Positions 36,281 through 44,418 of a DNA stretch of 64,000 nucleotides are shown here, piece by piece. The DNA lies in contig PDZV01000001.1 of assembly GCA_002753135.1 (NCBI GenBank), positions 62,001-126,000 on the forward strand, given 5' to 3'. The notes beneath the pieces are model-generated. The model saw nothing but the letters and a program-made list of their open reading frames with translations. It searched no databases and was not told the origin of the DNA. The position numbers were made by a program, and so were the translations under genes. The number at the start of each line of letters is the position of its first letter. Positions within the stretch are counted from its first letter, which is position 1. Source of the stretch: Magnetococcales bacterium WMHbinv6 (GTDB taxonomy: Bacteria > Pseudomonadota > Magnetococcia > Magnetococcales > Magnetaquicoccaceae).

Positions 36281-36421
36281 ATGTTTTACGCCTGGATTGT
36301 TTGGTTTAATTGGTACGTCGCTTTCCCCGTTGCACCACTGGCCCTGGCGGGAAGAGTACAAAACGGCGCGCCCGCAACAAGCCAAAATCTGACCAAATAT
36401 TCTTGGTTGGCTTATTTTTAA
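36281..36421 (+). CDS. possible single-helix membrane microprotein (DltX-like position)
   Basis: A 46-residue frame (MFYAWIVWFNWYVAFPVAP...) with one strongly hydrophobic, aromatic N-terminal segment and a C-terminus ending KYSWLAYF. In Gram-positive dlt operons a one-helix protein, DltX, with an aromatic C-terminal motif precedes dltA and partners the MBOAT. The position here, directly before the carrier-protein and MBOAT-like genes, is similar, but the C-terminal motif does not match FxYxxF exactly. The frame extends upstream to an ATG at 36230. The ribosome site is weak in both cases. Confidence 0.35.
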   Translation: MFYAWIVWFNWYVAFPVAPLALAGRVQNGAPATSQNLTKYSWLAYF

Positions 36422-36430
36422 CCGGTTAAA
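36417..36430. promoter_or_regulatory. 14-bp palindrome abutting the carrier-protein gene
   Basis: TTTAACCGGTTAAA is a perfect palindrome 8 bp before the ATG at 36439, where a ribosome-binding site would be expected and none is seen. It could be an operator or an RNA hairpin that controls translation. Confidence 0.35.
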
Positions 36431-36438
36431 CGATTCCT

Positions 36439-36702
36439 ATGAGCAACCAACGCGAAAGCATTGTCACCTTCCTGCAAACGATTCTGCGCCCATCAGCCTC
36501 CCTGGACAGGCTGCAGGACCATGAAAATCTGGTGCAATTCGGCTATATAGATTCGTTGGCCATGCTGGAACTGGTCGCCTTTCTCGAATCCGAATTCGCC
36601 ATTGATTTTTCCGAAACCGGCGTCAATCCGGCTGATCTGGAATCCATCGACGCCATTTTGGCCCTGATTGCCAGACACCATGCCCCAGCGGTCAAACATT
36701 AA
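36439..36702 (+). CDS. acyl/aminoacyl carrier protein (DltC-like)
   Basis: An 87-residue four-helix carrier protein. The phosphopantetheine serine is in GYIDSLAMLELVAFLE, with the DSL motif. The sequence and the adjacent adenylation and MBOAT-like genes suggest that it carries an activated amino acid as DltC does, rather than a fatty acid. No clear Shine-Dalgarno is seen. Confidence 0.88.
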   Translation: MSNQRESIVTFLQTILRPSASLDRLQDHENLVQFGYIDSLAMLELVAFLESEFAIDFSETGVNPADLESIDAILALIARHHAPAVKH

Positions 36703-36722
36703 TTGCCTGCAAGCAATTGACG

Positions 36723-38198
36723 ATGACCACTCCCCTGCAGCGGCTTTCATTTACATGGCAAAAACTGTCCCAATGGCATGAGGATCATCGCCTGATCAAC
36801 TTTTCTGCCACCCTTTCTGGACAACTGCTGCTCTGGAGCTTCTGCCTGCTTCTGCTTTATCCCGGTGAATATCTGCCACTGCTTCCATTGATGATTCTTG
36901 CCAGCCGTTTGCCAACGCATCGGCTGACCATTCTGGCTGTTGGTGGTGGCGGGCTTTTTTTGTGGAAACGATTTGAGCAAATGCACGTTGTTGATCCGTT
37001 CTGGATCATCAGCAACACGCTGTTTCTGATCGGTCTTTTGTGGCTTTTTTTTCAATTGGCACGCAACTACAGCTCGCTTCCGCAATGGCTGCGCAACTCA
37101 CCGCAAATTGCCCTGCACGGCTTGCTGTGGCTTTGCATTGCCACTGTCCCATTTTTTCCAACTGACTTTCGCAGCAACCCGGAACAAGCTGTATTCCTGA
37201 ACGTCTCTGTTTTTTTGGTTTTGTTCTCTTTTCTGATCTGGCGTATCGGCATACTCTTCTATGCCGGAAAACGTGGACTGCTAAAAAAAAGCAGTTTTCT
37301 CGATCATATGGCTTACTGCATGCCCTATTTGGGTTCAACTCAGGTTCCCTACGGCAAAGGGCTGGACTATCTGCTTGCCAAACAGGCCAAACAGAGCCCA
37401 GATCTGAGCAAATCGCAACTGGCCGGCATCAAATTGCTGCTTCTCGCCCACCTCTGGCAAGCACTGCTTCCAGTTTTGGATCGTTTCACCTTTGCCTCTT
37501 CGGGTCAGACCATTAACCCGCAGCCATTGCTGGTCAAACTCTACCACATTGACAGCCTGACCATTCTGCCAGTGGATCAACTCCCCTCCTGGCCGATTCT
37601 CTGGGGCAGCCTTTTCGTCGACATGATCTATGAAACCATGCAGTTGGCCATCACCGGGCATATGATTGTTGGCTGTCTGCGTCTGTTTGGCTTTAACGTT
37701 TTTCGTAACACCTATCGACCTCTGCTGACGCAAACCCTGGTCGATTTCTGGAACCAATATTATTATTATTTCAAAGAGCTGTTGGTTGATTTTTTCTTTT
37801 TTCCCGCCTACGTCTCCCTGTTCAAAAACAACCTGAAACTGCGCATTTTTACCGCAACCATGGCCTCGGCGTGCCTTGGCAACTTTTATTACCATTTATT
37901 GCAACATTTTGATGTGTATCTGGCGCATGGTGTCAATATCACCTTTGAAAAATTTGTTTCCTATTTTTTTTACTCCATCGTACTTGGTATCGGCATCTAC
38001 CTCAGTATGTTGAAAGCACAGCAACGTCGCACGCTTACCCCCCCCAATCATCCACCACTGGTTGCCAACCTGCTTGTGGTACGTAATATTGCCGAAGTCT
38101 GGCTGTTTTTCTCTCTGCTGCGCATCTGGGATCACCCCAGTTCCACATTTTTGCAGGATACCCGCTTTTTCTTTGCCCTGTTCGGCATCACTTTCTGA
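36723..38198 (+). CDS. MBOAT-like multi-spanning membrane acyltransferase (DltB-like)
   Basis: A 491-residue protein with about 11-12 hydrophobic segments. The part at about 315-405 resembles the MBOAT core of DltB and AlgI: GFNVFRNTYRPLLTQTLVDFWNQYYYYF (compare the xxFWRRWH.SL block) followed by ACLGNFYYHLLQHF, whose histidine aligns with the invariant MBOAT histidine. DltB moves D-alanine from DltC across the membrane. This protein is longer than DltB (about 400 residues) and divergent, so the assignment is by pattern and context. The ATG at 36723 is preferred to a TTG at 36717. Confidence 0.65.
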   Translation: MTTPLQRLSFTWQKLSQWHEDHRLINFSATLSGQLLLWSFCLLLLYPGEYLPLLPLMILASRLPTHRLTILAVGGGGLFLWKRFEQMHVVDPFWIISNTLFLIGLLWLFFQLARNYSSLPQWLRNSPQIALHGLLWLCIATVPFFPTDFRSNPEQAVFLNVSVFLVLFSFLIWRIGILFYAGKRGLLKKSSFLDHMAYCMPYLGSTQVPYGKGLDYLLAKQAKQSPDLSKSQLAGIKLLLLAHLWQALLPVLDRFTFASSGQTINPQPLLVKLYHIDSLTILPVDQLPSWPILWGSLFVDMIYETMQLAITGHMIVGCLRLFGFNVFRNTYRPLLTQTLVDFWNQYYYYFKELLVDFFFFPAYVSLFKNNLKLRIFTATMASACLGNFYYHLLQHFDVYLAHGVNITFEKFVSYFFYSIVLGIGIYLSMLKAQQRRTLTPPNHPPLVANLLVVRNIAEVWLFFSLLRIWDHPSSTFLQDTRFFFALFGITF

Positions 38199-38208
38199 CA
38201 GGTTCACG

Positions 38209-39855
38209 ATGTCGACAACGCTCTCATCTTCGCAGAATCGTCTACCATTCAACCCTGCAGCCATCGTCAATCCGGCCTCCTGGTTTCACCGGAATGCACT
38301 TTGTCAACCGGAAAGGCCGGCCCTGTTTGTCAATGAGACCATCCATCTCTATCGGGATCTTCTCGATTATCTGCTGCCGATTGCCAACAGCATAGTGCAA
38401 CAGGATCCTGATCCGGCACACCCGATCGTTGCTCTGTTCGCCTCCCGTTCGCTGACAGCCTATGCCTCCGTTTTGGCCATCCACTATGCTGGCAAAGGAT
38501 ATGCTGCCTTAAATCCCCTGTTTCCAAGCGAACGTAACCGCCTTATTCTCAACCTGACCGATGCCACCATTTTGGTCGCAGATGCCGCCTGTGCCAATGC
38601 GCTGGCTGAATTGCTCAGCCATTGTGAAAAAAGCCGTTTGATTCTGTTGCCCGACCACCCTGCCCTGCCCGACTGGTGCTACACCCTGCCGCAGCATCGT
38701 TTTTTTTGCCAGAAAGATATTCAGAGTTCCCCTGCACTTCTCCAGGAACCACGTGTGGTCGCTGGGCAATTGGCTTATCTGTTGTTTACTTCTGGTTCGA
38801 CCGGCATTCCCAAGGGTATTGCCGTGCCGGCAAGCAGTCTGAATGTGTTTGTTGCCAATATGATGCATCGTTATCTGCCCACCCCGGAGGACCGTTTTTC
38901 CCAGCACAGTGATTTGACTTTCGACGCTTCGGTCTATGACCAGTTTCTCTGTTGGGCTGCCGGAGCAACCTTGTACTGTCTGCCGCAAAGCGTTCGATTT
39001 GCGCCGGCGCAGTTCATCCGCCAACATGCTCTGACTTTCTGGGAGTCGGTTCCATCCGTGGTCCATTTCATGAAGCGGATGCACCAACTGAAAGCCGGTT
39101 CTTTTCCATCGTTGCGCTGTTCGGTTTTCGGCGGTGAACGGTTGAGTCAGGAGACGGTCCATCTTTGGCAACAGGCGGCCACGAACAGCCTGATTGACAA
39201 CTCTTATGGACCAACGGAAAGCACGATCTGCATTACCGGTTATATCTGGCGTCCCGGCCACTCCGAATCAGAATGTCTGGAAGGGATGGTCCCGATTGGC
39301 CTACCTTATCCCGGTCAGCAAGTGGCCATCCTGCGGGATAATGTTTTGCATCAAGAGGAAGAAGAGGTCGTCGGAGAACTCTGCCTGAGCGGACCGCAAG
39401 TGGATACCTACTATTGGCGCAATGAAAGTGAAACCGAACGGCGCTATCCCATCTTGACCGACGCACACGGCAAACGGCAACGCTGGTACAAAACCGGCGA
39501 CCGTGTCTTTTGGCAAAAAGGGATCGGGTTGTACTACCTGGATCGCATGGACCGACAACTGAAAATTCGCGGATACCGGGTAGAACTGGCTGAAATTGAA
39601 CAGGTACTGCAACAAGTTGCCCAAACCGATCAGGTGGCGGTGATAGGCTGGAACAAACCCGGCACTCAAGTTGCGTCCATTGTTGCTTTTGTTGCCGACA
39701 GCAAAATAAGCGTAGCGGATCTGCTGGCAGGCAGCAGCGAAAGATTACCGCCTTACATGGTACCCAATGCCGTACACCTGATCAGCGAACTGCCACGCAA
39801 CGCCAACGGCAAAACCGATCTGCAACAACTTGCCGCACTCCTTGACGGCGAATGA
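38209..39855 (+). CDS. amino-acid adenylation enzyme (DltA/NRPS A-domain type)
   Basis: A 548-residue stand-alone adenylation enzyme. Core motifs: A3 LLFTSGSTGIPKGI, A4 FDASVYDQF (its Asp binds the substrate amino group), A5 NSYGPTESTI, A7 YKTGD, A8 KIRGYRVELAEIE and A10 NANGKTD with the catalytic lysine. The A4 aspartate says the substrate is an amino acid, and with the carrier protein two genes upstream it plays the DltA role. The exact amino acid cannot be read by eye. The start at 38209 lies 10 bp after the MBOAT-like gene; longer frames overlap it. Confidence 0.88.
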   Translation: MSTTLSSSQNRLPFNPAAIVNPASWFHRNALCQPERPALFVNETIHLYRDLLDYLLPIANSIVQQDPDPAHPIVALFASRSLTAYASVLAIHYAGKGYAALNPLFPSERNRLILNLTDATILVADAACANALAELLSHCEKSRLILLPDHPALPDWCYTLPQHRFFCQKDIQSSPALLQEPRVVAGQLAYLLFTSGSTGIPKGIAVPASSLNVFVANMMHRYLPTPEDRFSQHSDLTFDASVYDQFLCWAAGATLYCLPQSVRFAPAQFIRQHALTFWESVPSVVHFMKRMHQLKAGSFPSLRCSVFGGERLSQETVHLWQQAATNSLIDNSYGPTESTICITGYIWRPGHSESECLEGMVPIGLPYPGQQVAILRDNVLHQEEEEVVGELCLSGPQVDTYYWRNESETERRYPILTDAHGKRQRWYKTGDRVFWQKGIGLYYLDRMDRQLKIRGYRVELAEIEQVLQQVAQTDQVAVIGWNKPGTQVASIVAFVADSKISVADLLAGSSERLPPYMVPNAVHLISELPRNANGKTDLQQLAALLDGE

Positions 39856-39869
39856 TAGCCCCATTCGTG

Positions 39870-40976
39870 TCAACCGATTGTTTTGCTCTCCTCTGACGGC
39901 ACAATCCAGCCCCCCCCCAACAGACGTTCTTCCTGATAAAACACCGCTGCCTGCCCTGGCGCGATGGCCCGTTGCGCGCTATCAAAGAGGAGTGCTGCCC
40001 GCTGCTCACCGAGTGGTGTCAACCAACAGGGTTGTGCTTCGGCAGCATAGCGAATCTGTGCCGCAATGCGGCGCGGTTTACACAACGGCTCTTCCGCCAA
40101 CCAGTTCACTTTTTCAACCTGCAAGCTCTCTTGCCACAAACCACTCTCAGGGCCAACCAGTAAACGATTCTGCCGCCGGTCAATGGCCAACACATACAGC
40201 GGCACCGCATGGGCGATGCCCAATCCCTTGCGCTGACCGATGGTATAGCGGGCCAACCCGGCATGGCGTCCGAGAATCGCTCCCTGTTGATCAACAATGG
40301 CCCCCGGTTGAAACATGGAAGGATCACTTTGCCGCAAAAATTGATCCTTATCGCCATCTGGCACAAAACAGAGATCTTGGCTCTCGCTTTTTTCCGCCAA
40401 ATGCAGACCAAATTGCTGCGCCAAGGCACGGGTTTCTGCCTTGCTCAATGCACCTAACGGGAAACGCAGCTGGGCCAGTTGGGCAGAGGTGACGGTAAAC
40501 AAAAAGTAGGATTGATCCTTGCTGGCATCACGACCGCGCCAGAGTTGCACCCCCTCCGGCGTCTCCATGCGGCGGGCATAGTGACCGGTCGCCAAAAAGT
40601 CGGCCTGCAGGGCCTGCGCCCGTTGCAACAGGGAAACAAATTTCAGATGTTGATTGCAGCGCACACAGGGATTGGGCGTTAACCCCTGCGCATAAGCCTG
40701 GACAAAATCATCCACCACCGCCCGACGGAACTCTGTCTCCAGGTCCACGACATAAAAAGGGATACCCAGCGTTTGCGCCACCCGGCGGGCATCCTGGGTA
40801 TCTTCCGTACTGCAGCAGGTACGACGAGCAGGTTCTCCCGGCTTGCCACTCCACAAACGCATGGTCAAACCAATCACTTCATAGCCCTGCTGCAACAGTA
40901 GCGCCGCCACGACGGAAGAGTCCACGCCACCCGACATGGCGACCGCGACCCGTGTTTTCCCTGTACTTGCAGCCAT
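39870..40976 (-). CDS. mnmA: tRNA 2-thiouridylase MnmA
   Basis: A 368-residue enzyme forming 2-thiouridine at the wobble U34 of Lys, Glu and Gln tRNAs. PP-loop AMSGGVDSSV at about 13-22, first catalytic cysteine in NPCVRCNQ and second in SESQDLCFVP, with TIGQRKGLGI and PLYVLAID in the central domain. The ATG at 40976 is preferred to an in-frame TTG 9 bp upstream. It converges with the adenylation gene, with only 14 bp between stops. Confidence 0.97.
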   Translation of the reverse strand: MAASTGKTRVAVAMSGGVDSSVVAALLLQQGYEVIGLTMRLWSGKPGEPARRTCCSTEDTQDARRVAQTLGIPFYVVDLETEFRRAVVDDFVQAYAQGLTPNPCVRCNQHLKFVSLLQRAQALQADFLATGHYARRMETPEGVQLWRGRDASKDQSYFLFTVTSAQLAQLRFPLGALSKAETRALAQQFGLHLAEKSESQDLCFVPDGDKDQFLRQSDPSMFQPGAIVDQQGAILGRHAGLARYTIGQRKGLGIAHAVPLYVLAIDRRQNRLLVGPESGLWQESLQVEKVNWLAEEPLCKPRRIAAQIRYAAEAQPCWLTPLGEQRAALLFDSAQRAIAPGQAAVFYQEERLLGGGWIVPSEESKTIG

Positions 40977-40990
40977 GATTACCAATCAAA

Positions 40991-42082
40991 TCAAGGAAGA
41001 AATGGGGTAATATCCAGCACCGACTGACGTCCGAGGATGCGGTCGGTGATGATTTCTGCGCTGATCGGTGTCAGCAGAATGCCATTGCGGTAGTGGCCAG
41101 TGGCCAAAAACAGACCGGGCAACGAGGCTTCACCCAACAGAGGCAGATTATCTCCAGAAGCCGGTCGCAAGCCAGCCCAGGTTCGATCCAAACGTGCCTG
41201 CTGTAACCCCGGTACCATGGCCATCGCCATGCCGGTAATACGGTGAATACCTTCACAGGTGACCGCCTTGTCAAAACCACGATCCTCCAGGGTGGAACCC
41301 AACAGGACGCGGCCATCCGTTCGTGGCACAATATACCCTTTGAAACCATAAACGATATGACGAAAAAACGCTGGGCGGCACTCCAGTTGCACGATTTGAC
41401 CGGCGACCGGTTTCAGTGTGGTCCGCAACGGCGGCATGCCGGCCAAACGACTGCTCCAGGCACCTCCGGCAATCAGGAGCGCGCCAGCAGTCAGTGTGCC
41501 CTGGTCGCTGTGGATACCGATCACCCGCCCATTGTCAATCGCCACTCCCAGAGCCTGCACGCCAGAGAGTATACGACCGCCACGCCGCACCACCGCCGCC
41601 GCCAAAGCCCGTACCAGCCGTTCCGGATCCACCTGATGATCGTCTGGATAGTAGTTGGCCCCGACCAGTGCGGGATGCAAGGCCGGTTCCAGGCGCAGAG
41701 CCTCCTGGCGATCCAACACTTCCACCCGCAATCCCCGTTCCAGCATCCACTCCACCCGGCCTGCTGCCAAATGGCCTTCGTTGGCATCCAAAGCCACTTC
41801 CAAGACACCAGATCGTTCAGTGCCGATGGCAATATCTGTCAGCTCTTCCAATTCACGCAATAAATCAGGAAAACGGTCGCGACTGGCCAGACAGAGTTCA
41901 AAAAAAGGACCGGCAGCGGAGACTTCCGATTGCGCCCCCAATATTCCTGCCGCCGCTGCCGAAGATTCCACCCCTGGCAGTGCCCGTTCCAACACGGTCA
42001 CCTGCAGACCCGCTTGCAACAAACGATAGGCACAGGCACACCCCATCACACCAGCCCCAACGATCAACACGTCCGTGGCCAT
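40991..42082 (-). CDS. thiO: FAD-dependent glycine oxidase ThiO
   Basis: A 363-residue flavoprotein with the dinucleotide-binding motif VGAGVMGCACAYRL at the N-terminus, the GxxxxR-type VLERALPGVESSAAAAGILG block and the C-terminal TWAGLRPASGDNLPLLG and ATGHYRNGILL segments of ThiO. It oxidises glycine to the imine used to build the thiazole of thiamine. No other thi gene is adjacent. ATG at 42082 has GGGAG six bases upstream. Confidence 0.9.
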   Translation of the reverse strand: MATDVLIVGAGVMGCACAYRLLQAGLQVTVLERALPGVESSAAAAGILGAQSEVSAAGPFFELCLASRDRFPDLLRELEELTDIAIGTERSGVLEVALDANEGHLAAGRVEWMLERGLRVEVLDRQEALRLEPALHPALVGANYYPDDHQVDPERLVRALAAAVVRRGGRILSGVQALGVAIDNGRVIGIHSDQGTLTAGALLIAGGAWSSRLAGMPPLRTTLKPVAGQIVQLECRPAFFRHIVYGFKGYIVPRTDGRVLLGSTLEDRGFDKAVTCEGIHRITGMAMAMVPGLQQARLDRTWAGLRPASGDNLPLLGEASLPGLFLATGHYRNGILLTPISAEIITDRILGRQSVLDITPFLP

Positions 42083-42084
42083 GC

Positions 42085-43287
42085 TCACTCTCCCAAATTC
42101 AACCGCACACAGATGATTGCCCTTTTGCGTTCCGGATCATAGGCATGCCATTTGGCAGCTGGCAACGCTTCCGGCTCCACCCGGTGAAAGGCATGTCGAT
42201 GTCGCCCCAAACGGCAGCGCAGAAAAAATTCTGCTACCCGTTCATGGCGCGTACAAGCAAATAAATGGTGCAGGCCCAGTTGTCGGCCTTCCTGCACCAG
42301 ATGACTGAGCAGTTGCCCACCCACACCCACACCCTGGAAACGGGTCAAGGTATAGAGTGAGACAATCTCGCCCATTTTTTCCTCCTGGTAGCCTGTCGTT
42401 TGCAACGCGCAAATACCGGCCAGACGATCCTCCAGAATAAACGCGCCAAAACTTCCCCCCAGCACCTGGGCCAATGAACGATCCGAGCGGGGCAACAAAA
42501 AACCCTCCTGCTCCCCTTTGCGTATGATTGCCAGCGACTGTTCAAAATCATCCAAACCCAGACGGCGAACACGACAATAGGGGTGGCGTGAAAAAAAAGA
42601 ACCCATGCCCGTGTAGGTAAACAGTTCCTGTTCCAGTTCGCTCAGACGGCACAAAACAATCGCCTTGACGCCTCCGGCGAGCAACTGTTGAAATTGGCTC
42701 AGTAAAGTGGCTCTGGCAACCTCTTTGTTGCGCAGCAAATCGGCCAAACGGGCACTGTTGAAAAAACCTTGCAGCACCCCTGCTTCGTCGCGCATTCCCC
42801 CTTGCCGATCCAACCAGATCAGACGGGACATGCGTACCAGCAACCCCAACTGCAACACCTGCCCGGCAAATGGATCGGCTGGAGTGGGTGGAAATGCGAG
42901 GGCGATGATTGGTTTGCCGGCGCTGGTGGCACCATTTTGCCACAGCGCCGATGGGATACTGTTATCCCATTGAGCCAGAATGACCTGTTGCAACTCTGCC
43001 CTACAGCTTGCCCAGAGCGGGGATAAGGCCTGTTGCACTTGCGGGTCGGCTTCATAGAGCAACAGAATACGACTGCCATCGCGACCATTGCGTCGGGGCT
43101 GGATCACCAATTGCGAAAAGACACTCTGAAGAACTGCCACGCTCTGTGCGGTCAAATCCGTTGCACGGGAGATCACAAAGGTCAAAAAGCGCCCCTGGAA
43201 AGCTTTAAGAAAAAATGAACGTTCGGAAAATTCGCTATCGATAGCCGCCGAGACGCCGCCGCACGCGATTGCGGGGATGACATCCAT
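42085..43287 (-). CDS. N-acetylglutamate-synthase-like protein (degenerate kinase fold plus GNAT)
   Basis: A 400-residue protein in the ArgA layout. The N-terminal ~270 residues resemble an amino-acid-kinase fold in spacing and in RLIWLDRQGGMRDEAGV, LLAGGVKAIVL and the junction ELEQELFTYTGMGSFF, but lack clear kinase glycine loops. The C-terminal GNAT domain (about 265-400) has the acetyl-CoA loop RFQGVGVGGQLLSHL. In ArgA the first domain binds arginine as an inhibitor. It is followed 2 bp later by thiO. Arginine synthesis is likely, but another acyl acceptor is possible. Confidence 0.7.
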   Translation of the reverse strand: MDVIPAIACGGVSAAIDSEFSERSFFLKAFQGRFLTFVISRATDLTAQSVAVLQSVFSQLVIQPRRNGRDGSRILLLYEADPQVQQALSPLWASCRAELQQVILAQWDNSIPSALWQNGATSAGKPIIALAFPPTPADPFAGQVLQLGLLVRMSRLIWLDRQGGMRDEAGVLQGFFNSARLADLLRNKEVARATLLSQFQQLLAGGVKAIVLCRLSELEQELFTYTGMGSFFSRHPYCRVRRLGLDDFEQSLAIIRKGEQEGFLLPRSDRSLAQVLGGSFGAFILEDRLAGICALQTTGYQEEKMGEIVSLYTLTRFQGVGVGGQLLSHLVQEGRQLGLHHLFACTRHERVAEFFLRCRLGRHRHAFHRVEPEALPAAKWHAYDPERKRAIICVRLNLGE

Positions 43288-43342
43288 GCAGGAACAACCC
43301 GGATAACAGGAAAACCAGAAGGAATATACGGCAAGAGATTTT

Positions 43343-43370
43343 CTTGCTGCCGGAAAGATCCGGCAGCAAG
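43343..43370 (-). terminator. hairpin after the cold-shock gene
   Basis: A perfect 12-bp stem (CTTGCTGCCGGA/TCCGGCAGCAAG) with a 4-nt loop lies between the cold-shock gene and the next leftward gene. No T run follows on either strand, so termination may need Rho, or the stem may stabilise the mRNA. Confidence 0.5.
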
Positions 43371-43393
43371 AGCAAGTCTTATTCCGTGCGAAA

Positions 43394-43606
43394 TCAGGCT
43401 TGGGTTACGTTGGCAGCTTGCAAGCCTTTTTGGCCGCGCACAACTTCAAAGGTAACTTTTTGCCCCTCTTCCAAAGACTTAAACCCCTCCGCTTGGATTG
43501 CGGAAAAATGTACGAAAACATCTTCACCGCCGTCATCCGGGGCCAAAAAACCGAAGCCCTTGGAGTTATTGAACCATTTTACAGTACCCGATATTTTTTG
43601 CGACAT
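43394..43606 (-). CDS. cold-shock protein (CspA family)
   Basis: A 70-residue OB-fold RNA chaperone with both RNA-binding motifs ([11 protein letters not shown] and DVFVHFSAI). GGAG precedes the ATG at 43606. An in-frame extension to 43702 is not part of the family. A repeat-bearing upstream region suggests regulation at the 5' end. Confidence 0.97.
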   Translation of the reverse strand: MSQKISGTVKWFNNSKGFGFLAPDDGGEDVFVHFSAIQAEGFKSLEEGQKVTFEVVRGQKGLQAANVTQA

Positions 43607-44017
43607 GCCTTGCTCCATTAAATTAACAACCGACCTATCTTGTTTTACACCTTGAAGCGCGTTTTTTTGCCGGAAAATCCGACCACGGCCAACAGTTTGC
43701 ACAGATTAGGAAAAAGATCAGGTAAAAGCAAGCAATATCTTTTCCTCCTGTTCATTTTTCATTATTTTGCACTGCACACAAATCTATTGCACTGCACAAT
43801 TTTTTTATTTTCGCTGCCGACTGATCGCTCTCTTGGCCAGGTAAAGCGCAAGCGTGTATGTGGCTCTGGTGTATCTTTTGCGAAGAAAAGCTAAGAAGAG
43901 TGCAAAAGGGACGATAACCCCTGCTTTAACCAGGATGGCCGCCAAAACGATGACAATCGTTGCACTGCACCGATTACTATTGCCAATCCCTTTCCCAACA
44001 CCGTACAGGGGGGTATC
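43607..44017. other. 410-bp divergent intergenic region with TGCACTGCAC repeats
   Basis: No gene. It separates the cold-shock gene (left) from the small gene at 44018 (right) and contains three copies of TGCACTGCAC (43768, 43788, 43961), the first two exactly 20 bp apart. T-rich blocks lie around 43735-43765 and 43798-43808. Confidence 0.5.
43768..43797. repeat. tandem TGCACTGCAC pair, 20-bp period
   Basis: Two exact copies (43768-43777 and 43788-43797) spaced two helical turns apart in the upstream region of the cold-shock gene, with a third at 43961-43970 and a fourth at 9051-9060 beside other inverted repeats. This arrangement is typical of protein-binding sites. Confidence 0.5.
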
Positions 44018-44251
44018 ATGAAAACGCAGCCCGAAGCCAAACTCTGGTTGGCTGTCTTGAGCCGAGCCATTCTGGATCTGGATCATCCTGAAGAGGGGGC
44101 CAGAGCCGGAGCCTGGATTCGTTCCAACAACGAAGGTCCGGGCTCATTTTTGTATGTCGCCGATGTACTCAACCAGGAACCACGGATGTTGCGGCAACGC
44201 ATTCTCGATTGGTACAAACGAAAAAATCAATCCTGGCCTTGCGCGGCCTGA
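44018..44251 (+). CDS. small protein of unknown function, paralogue of the 35334 gene
   Basis: A 77-residue protein (EAKLWLAVLSRAILDLDHPEEG..., FLYVADVLNQEPRMLRQRILDW) sharing KLW.AVL..AI.D and the RQ.IL end block with the protein at 35334, minus its tails. The start is ATG with GGGGGG a few bases upstream. It stands alone, divergent from the cold-shock gene. No named domain is recognised. Confidence 0.65.
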   Translation: MKTQPEAKLWLAVLSRAILDLDHPEEGARAGAWIRSNNEGPGSFLYVADVLNQEPRMLRQRILDWYKRKNQSWPCAA

Positions 44252-44418
44252 CACCAAGCCGCAATCGAACGGGTAGCTGCGTTGGCTGCGTCGTCGACTC
44301 CTCACCGTGCTGTTTGCACTGTCTCGTCGCCCCCTCCCTGCCGCCTTGTTCCCCATTCGATTGCGACTTGCTATAAGTCTGTTGACATCACCTTTGCCGG
44401 CGAGAGAAAAGCGCGTCG

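Noticed and set aside
36075-36392. 105-codon frame just after the second sigma-54 promoter
   Set aside because: No ribosome-binding site, unlike any family and overlapping the better small membrane frame; probably untranslated leader.
43867-43882. TGGTGTATCTTTTGCG as a sigma-54 promoter for the 44018 gene
   Set aside because: Only TGG and TTGC match, the -24 region is otherwise off consensus, and no TTGCR/YGCAA dyad is nearby. Kept as a weak possibility only.
44261-44364. GCAATCGAA/TTCGATTGC inverted repeat after the 44018 gene
   Set aside because: The arms are short (9 bp) and 86 bp apart, with no T run; chance or a degraded repeat is more likely than a terminator.
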